Source: CAZEKB01 sp964512225 (GTDB taxonomy: Bacteria > Myxococcota_A > UBA796 > UBA9615). From it: a stretch of DNA of 64,000 nucleotides. The stretch lies in assembly GCA_964512225.1 (NCBI GenBank), contig CAZEKB010000002.1:1-64000 (forward strand), written 5' to 3'. Positions 25,935 to 36,886 of the stretch are shown here, piece after piece; position 1 is the first letter of the stretch; every line of letters begins with the position of its first letter. Both the position numbers and the translations under genes were made by a program. Under the pieces are notes generated by a model that ran no database searches, had not been told where the DNA came from, and saw only the letters and a list, made by a program, of their open reading frames with translations.

Positions 25935-26778
25935 TGTCGGGGAGGTGCCGCCGCAGCCACTTCTTCAGGTTGTTGCGGATCCGCAGCTCGACGGTGCGCA
26001 CGCGCTCGCCGCTCACGCCCACCTCCTCGCCGAGCTCCCGCAGCGTGACGGGCGTCTCCGCCCGAATGCGCTTGTCCCAGACGATGCGGTCGCGGCCCTG
26101 CAGGGTCTCGGCGAAGCGGTCGAGCTCGGCGTTCAGCTGCGCGGTCATCTCCGCCTTCTCGGCCGCCTCCTCGACGTTCGGGCCGCCGTCCGGCAGCACG
26201 TCCGCGAGGGCCCGCCCGTCCTCGTCCCCGCCCACGGGCGCGTCGAACGACACCTGGGACCGGGGGCTCAGTCGAGCCTGGACCGCCAGCACCTCCATCG
26301 TGTCGACCTGCAGCTCGCGCGCGACGGCCTTGGCGGTGGGGCGGATGCCCTTCGACTCCAGCCGCGCCTGCTCCTTCTTGAGGTTGTAGAAGAGGCGGCG
26401 CTGGGTCTTGCTGTTGCCGTACCGGAGCAGCGACTGGTTGGCCATGAGGTACTGCAGCAGGTGCGCGCGGATCCACCACACGGCGTACGTCGCGAAGCGG
26501 ACCTCCTTCCCGGGATCGAACTTCTCGACCGCGTGCATGAGCCCCAGGTTCCCCTCCTGGACGAGGTCGATCATGGGGACGGGCCCGCGGGCGAAGTCCC
26601 GAGCGAGCTTCACCACCAGGCGCAGGTTCGACTCCACGAGCTTCTTCCCGATCTCGGGGTCCTGGCTCTCGGCGTATCGCCGGGTGAGGTCGCGCTCTTC
26701 CTCGACCGTGAGCAGGGGGTGGCGGCGGACCTCGCGGAGGTACGCGTCCAGGGGGTCGCTCTCGGTCGATCTCGGCAC
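25924..26778 (-). CDS. rpoH: RpoH-type sigma-70 family factor
   Basis: Predicted 284 residues. Region 1.2/2: DPLDAYLREVRRHPLLT, LVESNLRLVVKLARDF, PMIDLVQEGNLGLMHAVEKFDP, RFATYAVWWIRAHLLQYLM. The RpoH box is present as TQRRLFYNLKKEQ, marking the heat-shock sigma32-like group; region 4 helix-turn-helix is TLRELGEEVGVSGERVRTVE. GTG start at 26778 shares one base with the stop of the methyltransferase gene (TAGTG), so it is the last gene of a six-gene overlapping set. Whether it is the main heat-shock sigma or a specialised RpoH paralogue cannot be told from this window. Confidence 0.9.
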   Translation of the reverse strand: MPRSTESDPLDAYLREVRRHPLLTVEEERDLTRRYAESQDPEIGKKLVESNLRLVVKLARDFARGPVPMIDLVQEGNLGLMHAVEKFDPGKEVRFATYAVWWIRAHLLQYLMANQSLLRYGNSKTQRRLFYNLKKEQARLESKGIRPTAKAVARELQVDTMEVLAVQARLSPRSQVSFDAPVGGDEDGRALADVLPDGGPNVEEAAEKAEMTAQLNAELDRFAETLQGRDRIVWDKRIRAETPVTLRELGEEVGVSGERVRTVELRIRNNLKKWLRRHLPDITP

Positions 26779-27812
26779 TACGCGGTCCCCAGGATCAGCA
26801 CTTGCGGGATGGAGATGAGGCGCTTGTTCTCGACCGCCGTGAACCCGGCGTCCTGCATCCAACCCACCATCGTCTCCTCCGGCCAAGCCCCCGCGCCGCT
26901 CACAAGATAGAAGAACAACTCGTTCCAGCCTGCCGTGGCATCGACTCGACCGGTGCCTCCGGGGTGGGCGGCGTCGCTGATCACGAGCTTGCCCCCCGGC
27001 GAGAGCGCGGCCTTCGCGCGCTTCACGAGCGCGGCCCCCTCCTCGGCGGTGGCGTTGTGCAGCACGTTCGAGACGAACACCAGGTCGTAGCCCGTGCCCC
27101 AGTCCACGACGCGGAAGTCGCCCTCCCGGTGGATGACGCAGTGGGCGCAGCCCTCCTCCTCGACGATCCGTCGCCCCACGGCGCACGCCTCGGGGAGGTC
27201 GATGACCTCGGTCGTGAGCCCGTCGATCCTGGCGGCGAGCAGCCCCCCGTACAGCCCGTGGCCGCCCCCGATGTCGAGCATGCGCGAGGCCTTCTTGACC
27301 CCCATGCGGAAGAAGATCTCCTTGCACATCACCTTGGCGAAGCTCGCCAGCGCGCGCATGTACGCGTCCCAGAACTCCGGCGGGTGCTGCATGTCGTGGA
27401 TGCGCACGACCTCCCCCGTGCGTACGTCCTGCTCCAGCGACGCGGAGTAGTCGTTGCAGAAACCGAGGAACTTCACCGCGTCGACGAGCGTGTCCTTCGA
27501 GGACCGCAGCAGCCACTTGCGCGACGGCTTCGTCAGCGAGTAGCGCCCGCCCCGACGTCGCAGCAGCCCGAAGCCGGTCAGCGTGTTCGCGAGCGCCCGC
27601 ATGCCGTCGGGGTGGCACGAGGTGCGCTCGGCCAGCTGCGGCGCGTCCGCGTCGCTGTCGACCAGGGCCTCGAACACGCCGAGACGGACCCCGGCCGTGA
27701 TGCCCCGGGCGTACCCCATGCCCATGGACACGTGCACGAGGGGGTACGGGACGAGCCCGGTCAGCAGGCCGATCTTCTCGGCCAGGTTCTCGCCCGCGAC
27801 GTCGAGCCTCAC
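26778..27812 (-). CDS. SAM-dependent O-methyltransferase-like protein
   Basis: Predicted 344 residues. N-terminal winged-helix dimerisation part of the plant-type O-methyltransferase family (GYARGITAGVRLGVFEALVD, LAERTSCHPDGMRALANTL, GFGLLRRRGGRYSLT) and C-terminal Rossmann fold with SAM motif I MLDIGGGHGLYGGLLAAR, VIDLPEAC and LVFVSNVLHNATAEEG. Such enzymes methylate hydroxyl groups on small molecules such as quinones, polyketides or pigments. GTG start overlaps the sulfotransferase stop (GTGA). Substrate unknown; co-translation with a sulfotransferase suggests tailoring of a shared product. Confidence 0.85.
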   Translation of the reverse strand: MRLDVAGENLAEKIGLLTGLVPYPLVHVSMGMGYARGITAGVRLGVFEALVDSDADAPQLAERTSCHPDGMRALANTLTGFGLLRRRGGRYSLTKPSRKWLLRSSKDTLVDAVKFLGFCNDYSASLEQDVRTGEVVRIHDMQHPPEFWDAYMRALASFAKVMCKEIFFRMGVKKASRMLDIGGGHGLYGGLLAARIDGLTTEVIDLPEACAVGRRIVEEEGCAHCVIHREGDFRVVDWGTGYDLVFVSNVLHNATAEEGAALVKRAKAALSPGGKLVISDAAHPGGTGRVDATAGWNELFFYLVSGAGAWPEETMVGWMQDAGFTAVENKRLISIPQVLILGTA

Positions 27813-28384
27813 GGCGCCTCCACCCGGCGCTGCCGGTAGAGCCCCGGCTCGATCACGCCCGCCATGGCGGCGCGATCCAGACCCCCGCCGAAGAACCGGA
27901 CGATGCGGTCGAGCTGGCGGTCGGGGGCGGTGACGAGGCGCGTATAGCTCACGTAGAGGACGTCCACGTTGTCGGCCCCGCCGAGGCTGCGCTCGGTGGC
28001 CTCGACGTGCTTGATGAACGCGCGTCGCAGCAGGGCCTCGTCGCCCGGCGGCTCCCCGCGGCGCTCGAGCATCCGGGCCTGCGAAGCGAGGATCTCGTCG
28101 AGGTCCCGACGCATGAACACCACCCGGTAGCGGTGGCGATCGGGGAGGTGCCGGAGCAGCGCCGAGATGACCTTCACGGCCTTGCCCGGCGCGTCGTCGA
28201 GCCAGGCGTCGTCCTCGGCCAGCTTCTTGACCGGCTCGAACTCGTAGTAGCCCCGGGGGTTGTCGTCGTCGGCCTGGCGCTCCCCGTCGCTCACGGGGGG
28301 GATCCCGCCCGCCTCGAGCATGCGCATCATCAGCGACGTGCCCGAGCGCGGGAGGCCCGAGACGATGGCGATGGAGGTCCTCAA
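27809..28384 (-). CDS. Sulfotransferase family protein
   Basis: Predicted 191 residues. The N-terminal PAPS 5'-phosphosulfate loop is clear (IVSGLPRSGTSLMMRMLEAGG), and RYRVVFMRRDLDEILASQARM resembles the 3'-phosphate-binding segment. At 191 residues it is short for the family, which suggests a compact, possibly incomplete, acceptor-binding region. The start is a TTG at 28384 overlapping the previous stop as TTGA; no better codon exists between the preceding gene and the PAPS loop. It should transfer sulfate from PAPS to an unknown acceptor, acting in the cytosol. Confidence 0.82.
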   Translation of the reverse strand: MRTSIAIVSGLPRSGTSLMMRMLEAGGIPPVSDGERQADDDNPRGYYEFEPVKKLAEDDAWLDDAPGKAVKVISALLRHLPDRHRYRVVFMRRDLDEILASQARMLERRGEPPGDEALLRRAFIKHVEATERSLGGADNVDVLYVSYTRLVTAPDRQLDRIVRFFGGGLDRAAMAGVIEPGLYRQRRVEAP

Positions 28385-29153
28385 ATCACCACTCCCAGCG
28401 GCCGACGCAGGCCGAGCGCGGCGGCCGTCGACGCGAGCAGCCACACCAGCCACCACGGCATCCCGAGCCAGGATCGTCGCGCGGCGGGGTGCTCCACGGA
28501 GATCCGCCGAACGAGCGAGGGCCGCGCGCGCTCGCCGGTGAGGGCCCACAGCCCGGCGAGGCCCGCCCGCGTCTCCGGGGAGACGACCCGGCCGTCCCCC
28601 ACCACCAGCAGCTTCGTCTCCACGCCGCCGCCGACCTCGAAGCGCAGCGTATGTCGCCCCGGGGTGGTGGGCCGCACCCGCGCGTACCAGGCCGACGCGA
28701 CGCCGCGGAACAGGGGCGCCGTCTGCTCGACCCCGGGCGGGGTCGTCAGCGCGAGATCGTCGATGTCGCCCTCGAGCTTCACGAGCACATCTTCCCCCAC
28801 CGGCAGCGGCGCGAGCTCGTGGCGCACGTACAGGTGCAGGAAGAGGAGCGTGAACGGGACGATCATGACGAGGAGGGCCGGCGTGGCGCGGACCATGTAC
28901 CTGGCCGTCCACGCGACGACGCGGCCCTGGGCCTTCCACACCCGACGCGGCGAGTCGAGGAACAGCCGCACCTCGAGCAGGGCCGACGCGAGCTGGTCCC
29001 GCGCCTGGGCCAGGCGCGCCTGGTCGGTGGTCCACTTGACGACGTAGAGCGCGAGGACCCCGGTGACCACCGAGACGATGGCCAGGGCGACGCCTTCGGG
29101 GAGGCCGTCGACGGGGAACAGGAGGAGCTCGAACAGCCCGCGCACCGAGCCGA

Positions 29154-29157
<4 letters not shown>
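28381..29157 (-). CDS. Multi-pass membrane protein, possibly Oxa1/EMC3-like in layout
   Basis: Predicted 258 residues with three or four membrane segments: near the N-terminus (ALAIVSVVTGVLALYVVKW), centrally after a charged helical stretch (ATPALLVMIVPFTLLFLHLYV), and at the C-terminus (SWLGMPWWLVWLLASTAAAL). A beta-rich periplasmic domain lies between the last two. The N-terminal helix-charged coil-helix order recalls Oxa1/DUF106-type insertases, but this is only topology. GTG start overlaps the phosphodiesterase stop (GTGA). Function unknown; it may hold the operon's enzymes at the membrane. Confidence 0.7.
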
Positions 29158-31599
<2,442 letters not shown>

Positions 31600-31607
<8 letters not shown>

Positions 31608-31947
31608 CGAACTCCCGCTCCACCGTGGACACCGAGACCTCGGAGAGCCCGAAGGCGTCCACGAGCTGGTCGCGCGCGGTGCGGAAGTCGACGCGACGGC
31701 AGGAGAAGAGGTCGGCGAACACCTCGCCGTCTTCGTCGTGGCAGCGGACCGTGAAGTGGCTCTCGGCGAGCAGGACCATGCCCACGCGGCCCCCGTCGAA
31801 GGCCTGCATCGAGGGGGGCGTCAGGACCGTGAGGCCGAGGGTCTCGGGGACGTTCGTGAGGACCCCCGCGAGCGCCTGGGGGTCGGACAGCTTCGACGCG
31901 TCGGCGCCGCGGCCTTCCAGGAACCAATGCAGTCCGAGCGTCGCCAC
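31600..31947 (-). CDS. SpeD/SpeH-like S-adenosylmethionine decarboxylase family protein
   Basis: Predicted 115 residues, the length of bacterial class 1B AdoMet decarboxylase proenzymes. The self-cleavage pair is kept: LLAESHF, with Glu62-Ser63 where Ser63 would become the pyruvoyl group, and the later DLFSCR gives Cys83, both at the numbering of the Thermotoga enzyme. The position equal to the processing residue His68 is Arg (HFTVRCH), with a His two residues later. It may be a divergent decarboxylase or a processing-defective relative. GTG start, with TAGGGT 6 bases upstream and no Shine-Dalgarno; first gene of the six-gene operon. Confidence 0.8.
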
Positions 31948-31953
31948 GCGCGG

Positions 31954-31959
31954 ACCCTA
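31954..31959 (-). promoter_or_regulatory. -10-like TAGGGT for the six-gene operon
   Basis: On the minus strand TAGGGT ends 6 bases before the GTG of the SpeD-like gene, without a Shine-Dalgarno. It would give a leaderless mRNA for the operon down to the sigma factor gene. Confidence 0.45.
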
Positions 31960-31967
31960 GCAGCCGG

Positions 31968-33602
31968 TCAGCGACAGTCGGGCGGAGGGGGCGAACCGAC
32001 GGGCAGCGGCAGCTCGATCCAGCTGTCCGGGCCGTGGTGCAGCGTGACCGTGGCGACGTTGCTCGGACCCCCCGCCTGTTCGGCGCGAGGCAGGCCGTTG
32101 TTGCGGTTGACGGCGTAGCGCGGGTGGTTGCTGGACCCGAGCACGGCCCGCAGTCGATGGCCCGCGGCGAGGACGATGCTCGTGCTGTGCAGGTCCACGT
32201 CGACCGCCACCACCTCGCCCGGCGCGACCGGCTCGAGCGCGCCGGTGCCCATCGCGACCCGGGCGACCCCGTCGACGATCAGCATGGAGCGTCCGTCCGG
32301 GTGCACGTCCGTGAGGCGGACGACCAGGTCGGCGTCGGGTTGGTCCAGGGAGACCGCCAGGCGGGCGCGGAGGCGGCCGGTGATCTCCAGGGGCCCGTCC
32401 AGCGGCGCGGTGGAGAACGACACGACGTCGCCGCGTTCCTCCACCTCGGCCTGGTCGCACGGCCCCGACGCGATGCCCAGGTTCGCCCCGCAGACCGTGG
32501 GGGACGGATCGTCGGGATCGGCGACCCACGACGACGTGCCCGGGGCCGGACACGCGGACGTCAGGAGGCCGCCTGCGCCGAGGTGGTGGGGCACGGGCAC
32601 GGACGGAACGGGCCACGCCTCGGCCGTGCGCCACTCGTTTCCGGGGTCGCCGGGGTCCGAGCCCCCCATCGTGTAGTACTGCACCGCGGGGACGTCGTCG
32701 AAGGCCACGCCCGCGCCGAGATCGACCCCGAGCGCCTCCCCGACGAGGGCCCGCTCGACCTGATCGATGCCGTTGGGCGCGTCCTCGGCCCGCCCCGGGA
32801 ACGTCGTCTCGCCGACGTTCGTGGCCCCCACGCCGTGGGCCCAGGGCCCCATGATCAGCTTCTGGCGCCCCCGCGCGCCCTCGGCCCCGCCCTGCAGGCC
32901 CACGAACGCGTCCACTGTGCCCTGGGCGAAGATGTCGTGCCAGCCGCCCACGTGCATCCCGGGCACGTCCACCACGTCGTACCGGTCCGACAGCATCACC
33001 GCGTCCCAAGCGGCGGGATCGTGAGCGAGCGACTTCACCCGGTCGATGGCGTCGGGCTCGCCGATCGCGTCGAGCCACCCGTCCACCAGCTCCTCCCGGT
33101 AGGCGCCGCCGGGGAAAGCGGCGTGGTCGGGGAAGGACGGGGTGGCGACCGTGACCGCCATGCCCCTCAGGCCCTCGGGCCGCGCGGACGCCTGGACGTA
33201 CTGGACGATCCCGTTGGCCGACGCGCCGGTCGTCATCACGGGCCCCGCGGCCCAGTCCTGGTCCGCGATCCACGCGAAGGTGTCGACCCCGTCGCGGTTG
33301 TCTCCGTCGCCGTCGTCGAGGAAGACGTCGAAGACGCCCCCGCTCGCCCCCCGTCCGCGCAGGTCCTGGGTCACGAGCGCGATGCCCTCGCCCCTCAGGT
33401 CTCCGAACCCCTGCGCGACGGCGCCCTTGCCGTACGGGGTCCGCACGAGCAGCACGGGGAACGGACCCTCCCCCGGCGGCAGGTAGACGTTCGTGGCGAG
33501 GTCGGTCCCGTCGCGGGCGACCACGTCCTCCACCCGGGTGGGGAGCACGCACGCCGCGCAGGCGCAAGCGAGGGCGGCGAGGGCCGGGGTGAGGGGGCGC
33601 AT
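31968..33602 (-). CDS. CocE/NonD family hydrolase lipoprotein (X-Pro dipeptidyl-peptidase superfamily)
   Basis: Predicted 544 residues. Signal peptide with lipobox-like LACACAAC. Alpha/beta-hydrolase core: FPVLLVRTPYGK, VTQDLRGRGASGG, nucleophile elbow TTGASANGIVQ (Ser), Asp in HVGGWHDIFAQG and His in IMGPWAHGVG; the C-terminal jelly-roll (LEITGRLRARLAVSLDQP, HPDGRSMLIVDGVARV) is the usual S15-type domain. The elbow is GASANG rather than the common GxSYxG. These enzymes hydrolyse esters or acyl-peptides; the substrate is unknown. TATCCT lies 8 bases before the ATG, suggesting a leaderless transcript divergent from elbB. Confidence 0.88.
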   Translation of the reverse strand: MRPLTPALAALACACAACVLPTRVEDVVARDGTDLATNVYLPPGEGPFPVLLVRTPYGKGAVAQGFGDLRGEGIALVTQDLRGRGASGGVFDVFLDDGDGDNRDGVDTFAWIADQDWAAGPVMTTGASANGIVQYVQASARPEGLRGMAVTVATPSFPDHAAFPGGAYREELVDGWLDAIGEPDAIDRVKSLAHDPAAWDAVMLSDRYDVVDVPGMHVGGWHDIFAQGTVDAFVGLQGGAEGARGRQKLIMGPWAHGVGATNVGETTFPGRAEDAPNGIDQVERALVGEALGVDLGAGVAFDDVPAVQYYTMGGSDPGDPGNEWRTAEAWPVPSVPVPHHLGAGGLLTSACPAPGTSSWVADPDDPSPTVCGANLGIASGPCDQAEVEERGDVVSFSTAPLDGPLEITGRLRARLAVSLDQPDADLVVRLTDVHPDGRSMLIVDGVARVAMGTGALEPVAPGEVVAVDVDLHSTSIVLAAGHRLRAVLGSSNHPRYAVNRNNGLPRAEQAGGPSNVATVTLHHGPDSWIELPLPVGSPPPPDCR

Positions 33603-33610
33603 CGACGCCG

Positions 33611-33616
33611 AGGATA
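33611..33616 (-). promoter_or_regulatory. -10-like TATCCT for the CocE-like gene
   Basis: Minus-strand TATCCT ends 8 bases before the ATG at 33602 with no Shine-Dalgarno. About 35 bases further on, a separate plus-strand TATACT precedes elbB, which does have a GGAG Shine-Dalgarno. Confidence 0.5.
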
Positions 33617-33683
33617 GGGTCGCGGTCCGCGGGGGACCGGGGTCGTTTTATACTCGCGGCCCTCAACCCCTTCGGGAGCGGAA

Positions 33684-34334
33684 ATGAGCAAGAAGATCGG
33701 TGTGGTTCTGTCCGGTTGCGGCGTGTTCGACGGCGCGGAAATCCACGAAGCGGTGCTGACGCTGCTGTCGGTCCAGCAGAACGGGGCCGAGGCGGTCATG
33801 GCCGCCCCGAACCGCGACCAGGCGCACGTGCTCAACCACATCACCGGCGAGGAGATGGACGAGACGCGCAACGTGCTCGTGGAGTCCGCGCGCATCGCCC
33901 GGGGGAAGATCTCGGACCTGGCCGACGTATCGGCCGACCAGCTGGACGCGCTCGTCTTCCCGGGCGGCTTCGGGGGCGCCAAGAACCTGTGCACGTTCGC
34001 CTTCGACGGCACGGCCATGTCGGTGGATCCCCAGGTCGAGCGGATCGTCGGCGAGATGCAGGCGGCCGGGAAGCCGATCGGCTTCATCTGCATCACGCCC
34101 GCGCTGGCCGCGAAGCTGATCCCGGGCGCGACGTTGACGTTCGGGGCCAACTGCGACGCGGCGGGCGCCATCGAGCAGATGGGCGCGACCCACGAAGAGA
34201 CCGACGTCGGCTCGATCACGGTCGACGAAGCCCACAACGTCGTGAGCACGGGCGCCTACATGATGGGCCCCTGGGTGGCGGACGTATGGGAGGGCATCGA
34301 CGCGCTGGTCACCGAGGTCGTGCGCCGAGCCTGA
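33684..34334 (+). CDS. elbB: ElbB-like glyoxalase (DJ-1/PfpI superfamily)
   Basis: Predicted 216 residues, cytosolic. Matches ElbB (SCRP-27A), historically linked to early isoprenoid formation and shown to have weak glyoxalase activity: KKIGVVLSGCGVFDGAEIHEAV, NVLVESARIARGKI, ALVFPGGFGGAKNLC, and the nucleophile-elbow Cys in PIGFICITPALAAKL; STGAYMMGP closes the family pattern. A GGAG Shine-Dalgarno lies 6 bases before the ATG and TATACT about 35 bases upstream, so it is one of the conventionally led genes. The H-lectin-like gene starts one base after its stop. Confidence 0.92.
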   Translation: MSKKIGVVLSGCGVFDGAEIHEAVLTLLSVQQNGAEAVMAAPNRDQAHVLNHITGEEMDETRNVLVESARIARGKISDLADVSADQLDALVFPGGFGGAKNLCTFAFDGTAMSVDPQVERIVGEMQAAGKPIGFICITPALAAKLIPGATLTFGANCDAAGAIEQMGATHEETDVGSITVDEAHNVVSTGAYMMGPWVADVWEGIDALVTEVVRRA

Positions 34335-34335
34335 G

Positions 34336-35736
34336 GTGCGGTACGCGGCCTGCGCGGTCCTCTTCGCGACGCTGCTGACCCCGGGAGCGGCCGCCGCCCT
34401 CGAGATCGACTCGGGCTACCTCACCCTGCCCGCCACGAACCCGGCCGTCGCTCAGGGGCTGAAGACCTGGGAGACGATCGAGTTCGGCGCGCCGTTCAGC
34501 ACCCTCCCCGTCGTCGTCGTGACCCCCGGGCCGAGCACCGGCGGCGAGCCGTTCACGATCCGGATCCGCAACGTCACGACGAGCGGCTTCGAGGCCCAGA
34601 CCGTCGAGCCGACGGGGCCCCACGGTCCCGAGCACTTCGCCGTGGAGATGACGTACCTGGCGATCGAGCCGGGGATCCACGGACTGCCCGACGGGACCCG
34701 CCTCGAGGCCGGGTTCCTGGACCTCTCGGCGCAGCAGTTCGCGCCGACCCAGGGCCCGGCCGGGACCTGGGAGTCGTTCCAGTTCCCCCTGGCCTTCGGC
34801 TCGCCTCCCGCGGTCGTCGCCCAGGTCCAGACGATCGTCAACGAGCAGAACACGATGCCGATCCAGAAGTCGGTGCCGTTTCTCGAGCTCGCGATGACGG
34901 GCGTGGACGACAAGGGGTTCCAGATCGCGCTGGAGCGCGCCCAAGTGGAGCCCGGAGAGGTCACGCAGCCCGAGACCGTCGGGTGGGTGGCGGCGTCGGC
35001 GGACCGGTCGGGCAGCCTCACGACGACGACCGGCGGCACGCTGCTCTGGGAGACTCACGTGTTCTCGCCGCCCGCGTTCGCGATGGGCTTCGACGACGGC
35101 TGCGACCTGCACCCCCTGACGTCGGCGTTCGCGTCCACGCCCCCCGCCGTCGCCTCCACCAACTCCCGCCTCGACGACGACGGCGGCTGGGCATGGATCT
35201 GCGCGATCGACGCCGCCGAGGTGGGGATCACCATCAACGAGGACTGGCACTCCGACACCGAACGCAGCCACGCCGGAGAGGCCGTCTCCCTGATGATCTT
35301 CGAGCCCGGCGTCGTCGATCTCGACCTGGACTCCGACGACGACGGCCTCGACGACAGCACCGAGGAGGAGCTGGGGACGGACCCGAACAACCCGGACACG
35401 GACGGCGACGGGCTCTCGGACTACGACGAGGTCGTGACCTACAGCGAGTACGAGCTCGACCCCACGCTGTACGACACGGACGGCGACGGCACGAACGACT
35501 ACGACGAGGTCTTCGGGGGCGACGACGACGACTCCGCCCCGACCGACGACGACGACTCGGATGTCGTCGACGACGACGACAACGACGATCGCGAAGGCTG
35601 CGATTGCCGCGCGGCGATCGCCGCCGGACCCGCGGGCGCGCTCGCCCTCCTGGTCCCCGTCGTCAGCCGACGCCGCGGGTCATCATCGCGGCGACGAACG
35701 GGATCAGGAGGACGACCACCACCTCCGCGGTGTTGA
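34336..35736 (+). CDS. Surface protein with H-type lectin-like region, TSP3-type repeats and MYXO-CTERM-like tail
   Basis: Predicted 466 residues; GTG start one base after elbB. Signal peptide MRYAACAVLFATLLTPGAAAA. Two regions resemble H-type lectin repeats (WETIEFGAPFSTLPVVVVT with IRNVTTSGFEAQ; WESFQFPLAFGSPPAVVAQ with GFQIALE). Then calcium-binding thrombospondin type 3-like units (DLDSDDDGLDD, NNPDTDGDGLSDYDE), an Asp-rich linker with several DDDD tracts, and GCDC plus a hydrophobic helix and arginines, a MYXO-CTERM-type anchor. It likely binds glycans or matrix at the cell surface. The 3' end overlaps the opposite-strand DUF2214 gene by 74 bases. Confidence 0.8.
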   Translation: MRYAACAVLFATLLTPGAAAALEIDSGYLTLPATNPAVAQGLKTWETIEFGAPFSTLPVVVVTPGPSTGGEPFTIRIRNVTTSGFEAQTVEPTGPHGPEHFAVEMTYLAIEPGIHGLPDGTRLEAGFLDLSAQQFAPTQGPAGTWESFQFPLAFGSPPAVVAQVQTIVNEQNTMPIQKSVPFLELAMTGVDDKGFQIALERAQVEPGEVTQPETVGWVAASADRSGSLTTTTGGTLLWETHVFSPPAFAMGFDDGCDLHPLTSAFASTPPAVASTNSRLDDDGGWAWICAIDAAEVGITINEDWHSDTERSHAGEAVSLMIFEPGVVDLDLDSDDDGLDDSTEEELGTDPNNPDTDGDGLSDYDEVVTYSEYELDPTLYDTDGDGTNDYDEVFGGDDDDSAPTDDDDSDVVDDDDNDDREGCDCRAAIAAGPAGALALLVPVVSRRRGSSSRRRTGSGGRPPPPRC

Positions 35737-36103
35737 GCTTCGCGAAGAGCGGCATGCGAGACGGATCCGGGGCCACGCCACGGGCCTGCTGAAACCGCCA
35801 GCGCAGGAACGTGACCATGGGCCAGACCTCGAGCGCGAGGATGACCCCGAAGAGCCCCAGCTTGACGTGGAACATGGTGCTGGCCATGTAGAAGGCCACG
35901 CCCTTCTCGGTCCACAGGCGCGCGACCCCCGTGCCGATCCAGAGGAGGGCGGCCAGACCCCAGGCGTTGTCGGCCCTGAGGGTGGCGCCGAGATCACCCG
36001 CCCTCAGCGCCCGTCCGCGCCACCAGATCGCGCCCAGTCCGACGCCCAGCGCGAGGACGTGGAGCGCCGACATGAGCGACGCGACGTAGACGATTCGCGG
36101 CAT
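35663..36103 (-). CDS. DUF2214-like four-helix membrane protein
   Basis: Predicted 146 residues with four hydrophobic segments: SLMSALHVLALGVGLGAIWW, GLAALLWIGTGVARLW, LGLFGVILALEVWPMV and EVVVVLLIPFVAAMM. His residues near helix 1 (ALHVLAL) and in TMFHVKLGLF resemble the DUF2214 family, some of which are suspected haem-binding membrane proteins. It starts 12 bases after the bacterioferritin gene, so it is probably part of the Fur-controlled bfd-bfr unit. Function is not established. Confidence 0.8.
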   Translation of the reverse strand: MPRIVYVASLMSALHVLALGVGLGAIWWRGRALRAGDLGATLRADNAWGLAALLWIGTGVARLWTEKGVAFYMASTMFHVKLGLFGVILALEVWPMVTFLRWRFQQARGVAPDPSRMPLFAKLNTAEVVVVLLIPFVAAMMTRGVG

Positions 36104-36115
36104 CCCGCCCCGGCG

Positions 36116-36601
36116 TCAGTCGTGGATGTGCTCGGCCAGGTACGCGGCCTCGCCGATCTTCTCGATGATCCCGAGCTGGGCCTCGAGGTGGTCCACGGCG
36201 TGCTCTTCGCCCGTGAGGATCTCCTCGAGCATCTTGCGGGTGCCGTTGTCGCCCGCGTCGCGCGCGGCCGCGATCGCCTTGTTGAGGCGCTCGACCGCGC
36301 CGACCTCGAGGGCGAGGTCGACCGTGTGCATCTCGGTGATCGTCTCGCCCACGCGCACCGGGAAGAGCCGCTGCATGTTCGGGGTGCCGTCGAGGAAGAG
36401 GATGCGGTCGATGACCTTGTCCGCGTCCTTCATCTCCTCGATGGACTCTTCGCGCTTGTCCTTCGCGAGCTTCTTGTAGCCGTCGTTCGCGAGCATCTTC
36501 GCGTGGATGAAGTACTGGTTGATCGCCGTCAGCTCGGCGGTCAGCACCTCGTTGAGGGCCTCGATGATCCTGGGGTCGCCCTTGGGCGATTTGCTCGACA
36601 T
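36116..36601 (-). CDS. bfr: Bacterioferritin-like iron storage protein
   Basis: Predicted 161 residues. Clear bacterioferritin: ALNEVLTAELTAINQYFIH, EESIEEMKDADKVIDRILFLDG, DLALEVGAVERLNKAI, EEILTGEEHAVDHLEAQL. The haem-ligand Met (E. coli Met52) is kept as Met57. Ferroxidase Glu ligands align (Glu23, Glu56, Glu99, Glu132), but the two His ligands do not: His54 aligns with Asp59 and His130 with Ala135, with a His one residue earlier (134). ATG at 36601 gives the normal N-terminus. The bfd gene lies 29 bases upstream on the same strand, and Fur-like boxes precede that. Confidence 0.92.
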   Translation of the reverse strand: MSSKSPKGDPRIIEALNEVLTAELTAINQYFIHAKMLANDGYKKLAKDKREESIEEMKDADKVIDRILFLDGTPNMQRLFPVRVGETITEMHTVDLALEVGAVERLNKAIAAARDAGDNGTRKMLEEILTGEEHAVDHLEAQLGIIEKIGEAAYLAEHIHD

Positions 36602-36630
36602 GGAATGCGCTCCGGTTTGAAGCGCGGAGT

Positions 36631-36879
36631 CTATCGGACGACGGCCGGGAGGGCCCGCCCTACGCCGTTCCGGGCGCGGCGACGGACGGGAGCGTGCGAC
36701 GCGGCGCGTCGGCCCGCCCCCTCGGCCTCGAGGATCTCCTCCACGACCGGGAGGCAGCCTCCGCAGCCGGTGCCCGCCTCGCACAGGGCGCCCACTTCGT
36801 CCGCGCACCCCGCCCCGTCCCGGCGGACACAGGCGCGGATGGCGCGGTCGGAGACGGCGTGGCAGTGACAGACGATCAT
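36631..36879 (-). CDS. bfd: Bacterioferritin-associated ferredoxin-like (2Fe-2S) protein
   Basis: Predicted 82 residues. BFD-type [2Fe-2S] domain with four cysteines in the family pattern: MIVCHCHAVSDRAIRACV supplies CHC, and EAGTGCGGCLPVVEEIL supplies CGGC. Bfd donates electrons to bacterioferritin haem to release stored iron. The C-terminal 25 residues (GRRAASHAPVRRRARNGVG) are an unusual basic extension. A promoter with TTGAGA (36915-36910), 17-base spacer and TACGTT (36892-36887), 7 bases before the ATG, overlaps a Fur-like box. It leads the bfd-bfr-DUF2214 unit. Confidence 0.9.
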   Translation of the reverse strand: MIVCHCHAVSDRAIRACVRRDGAGCADEVGALCEAGTGCGGCLPVVEEILEAEGAGRRAASHAPVRRRARNGVGRALPAVVR

Positions 36880-36886
36880 CGGAGTC

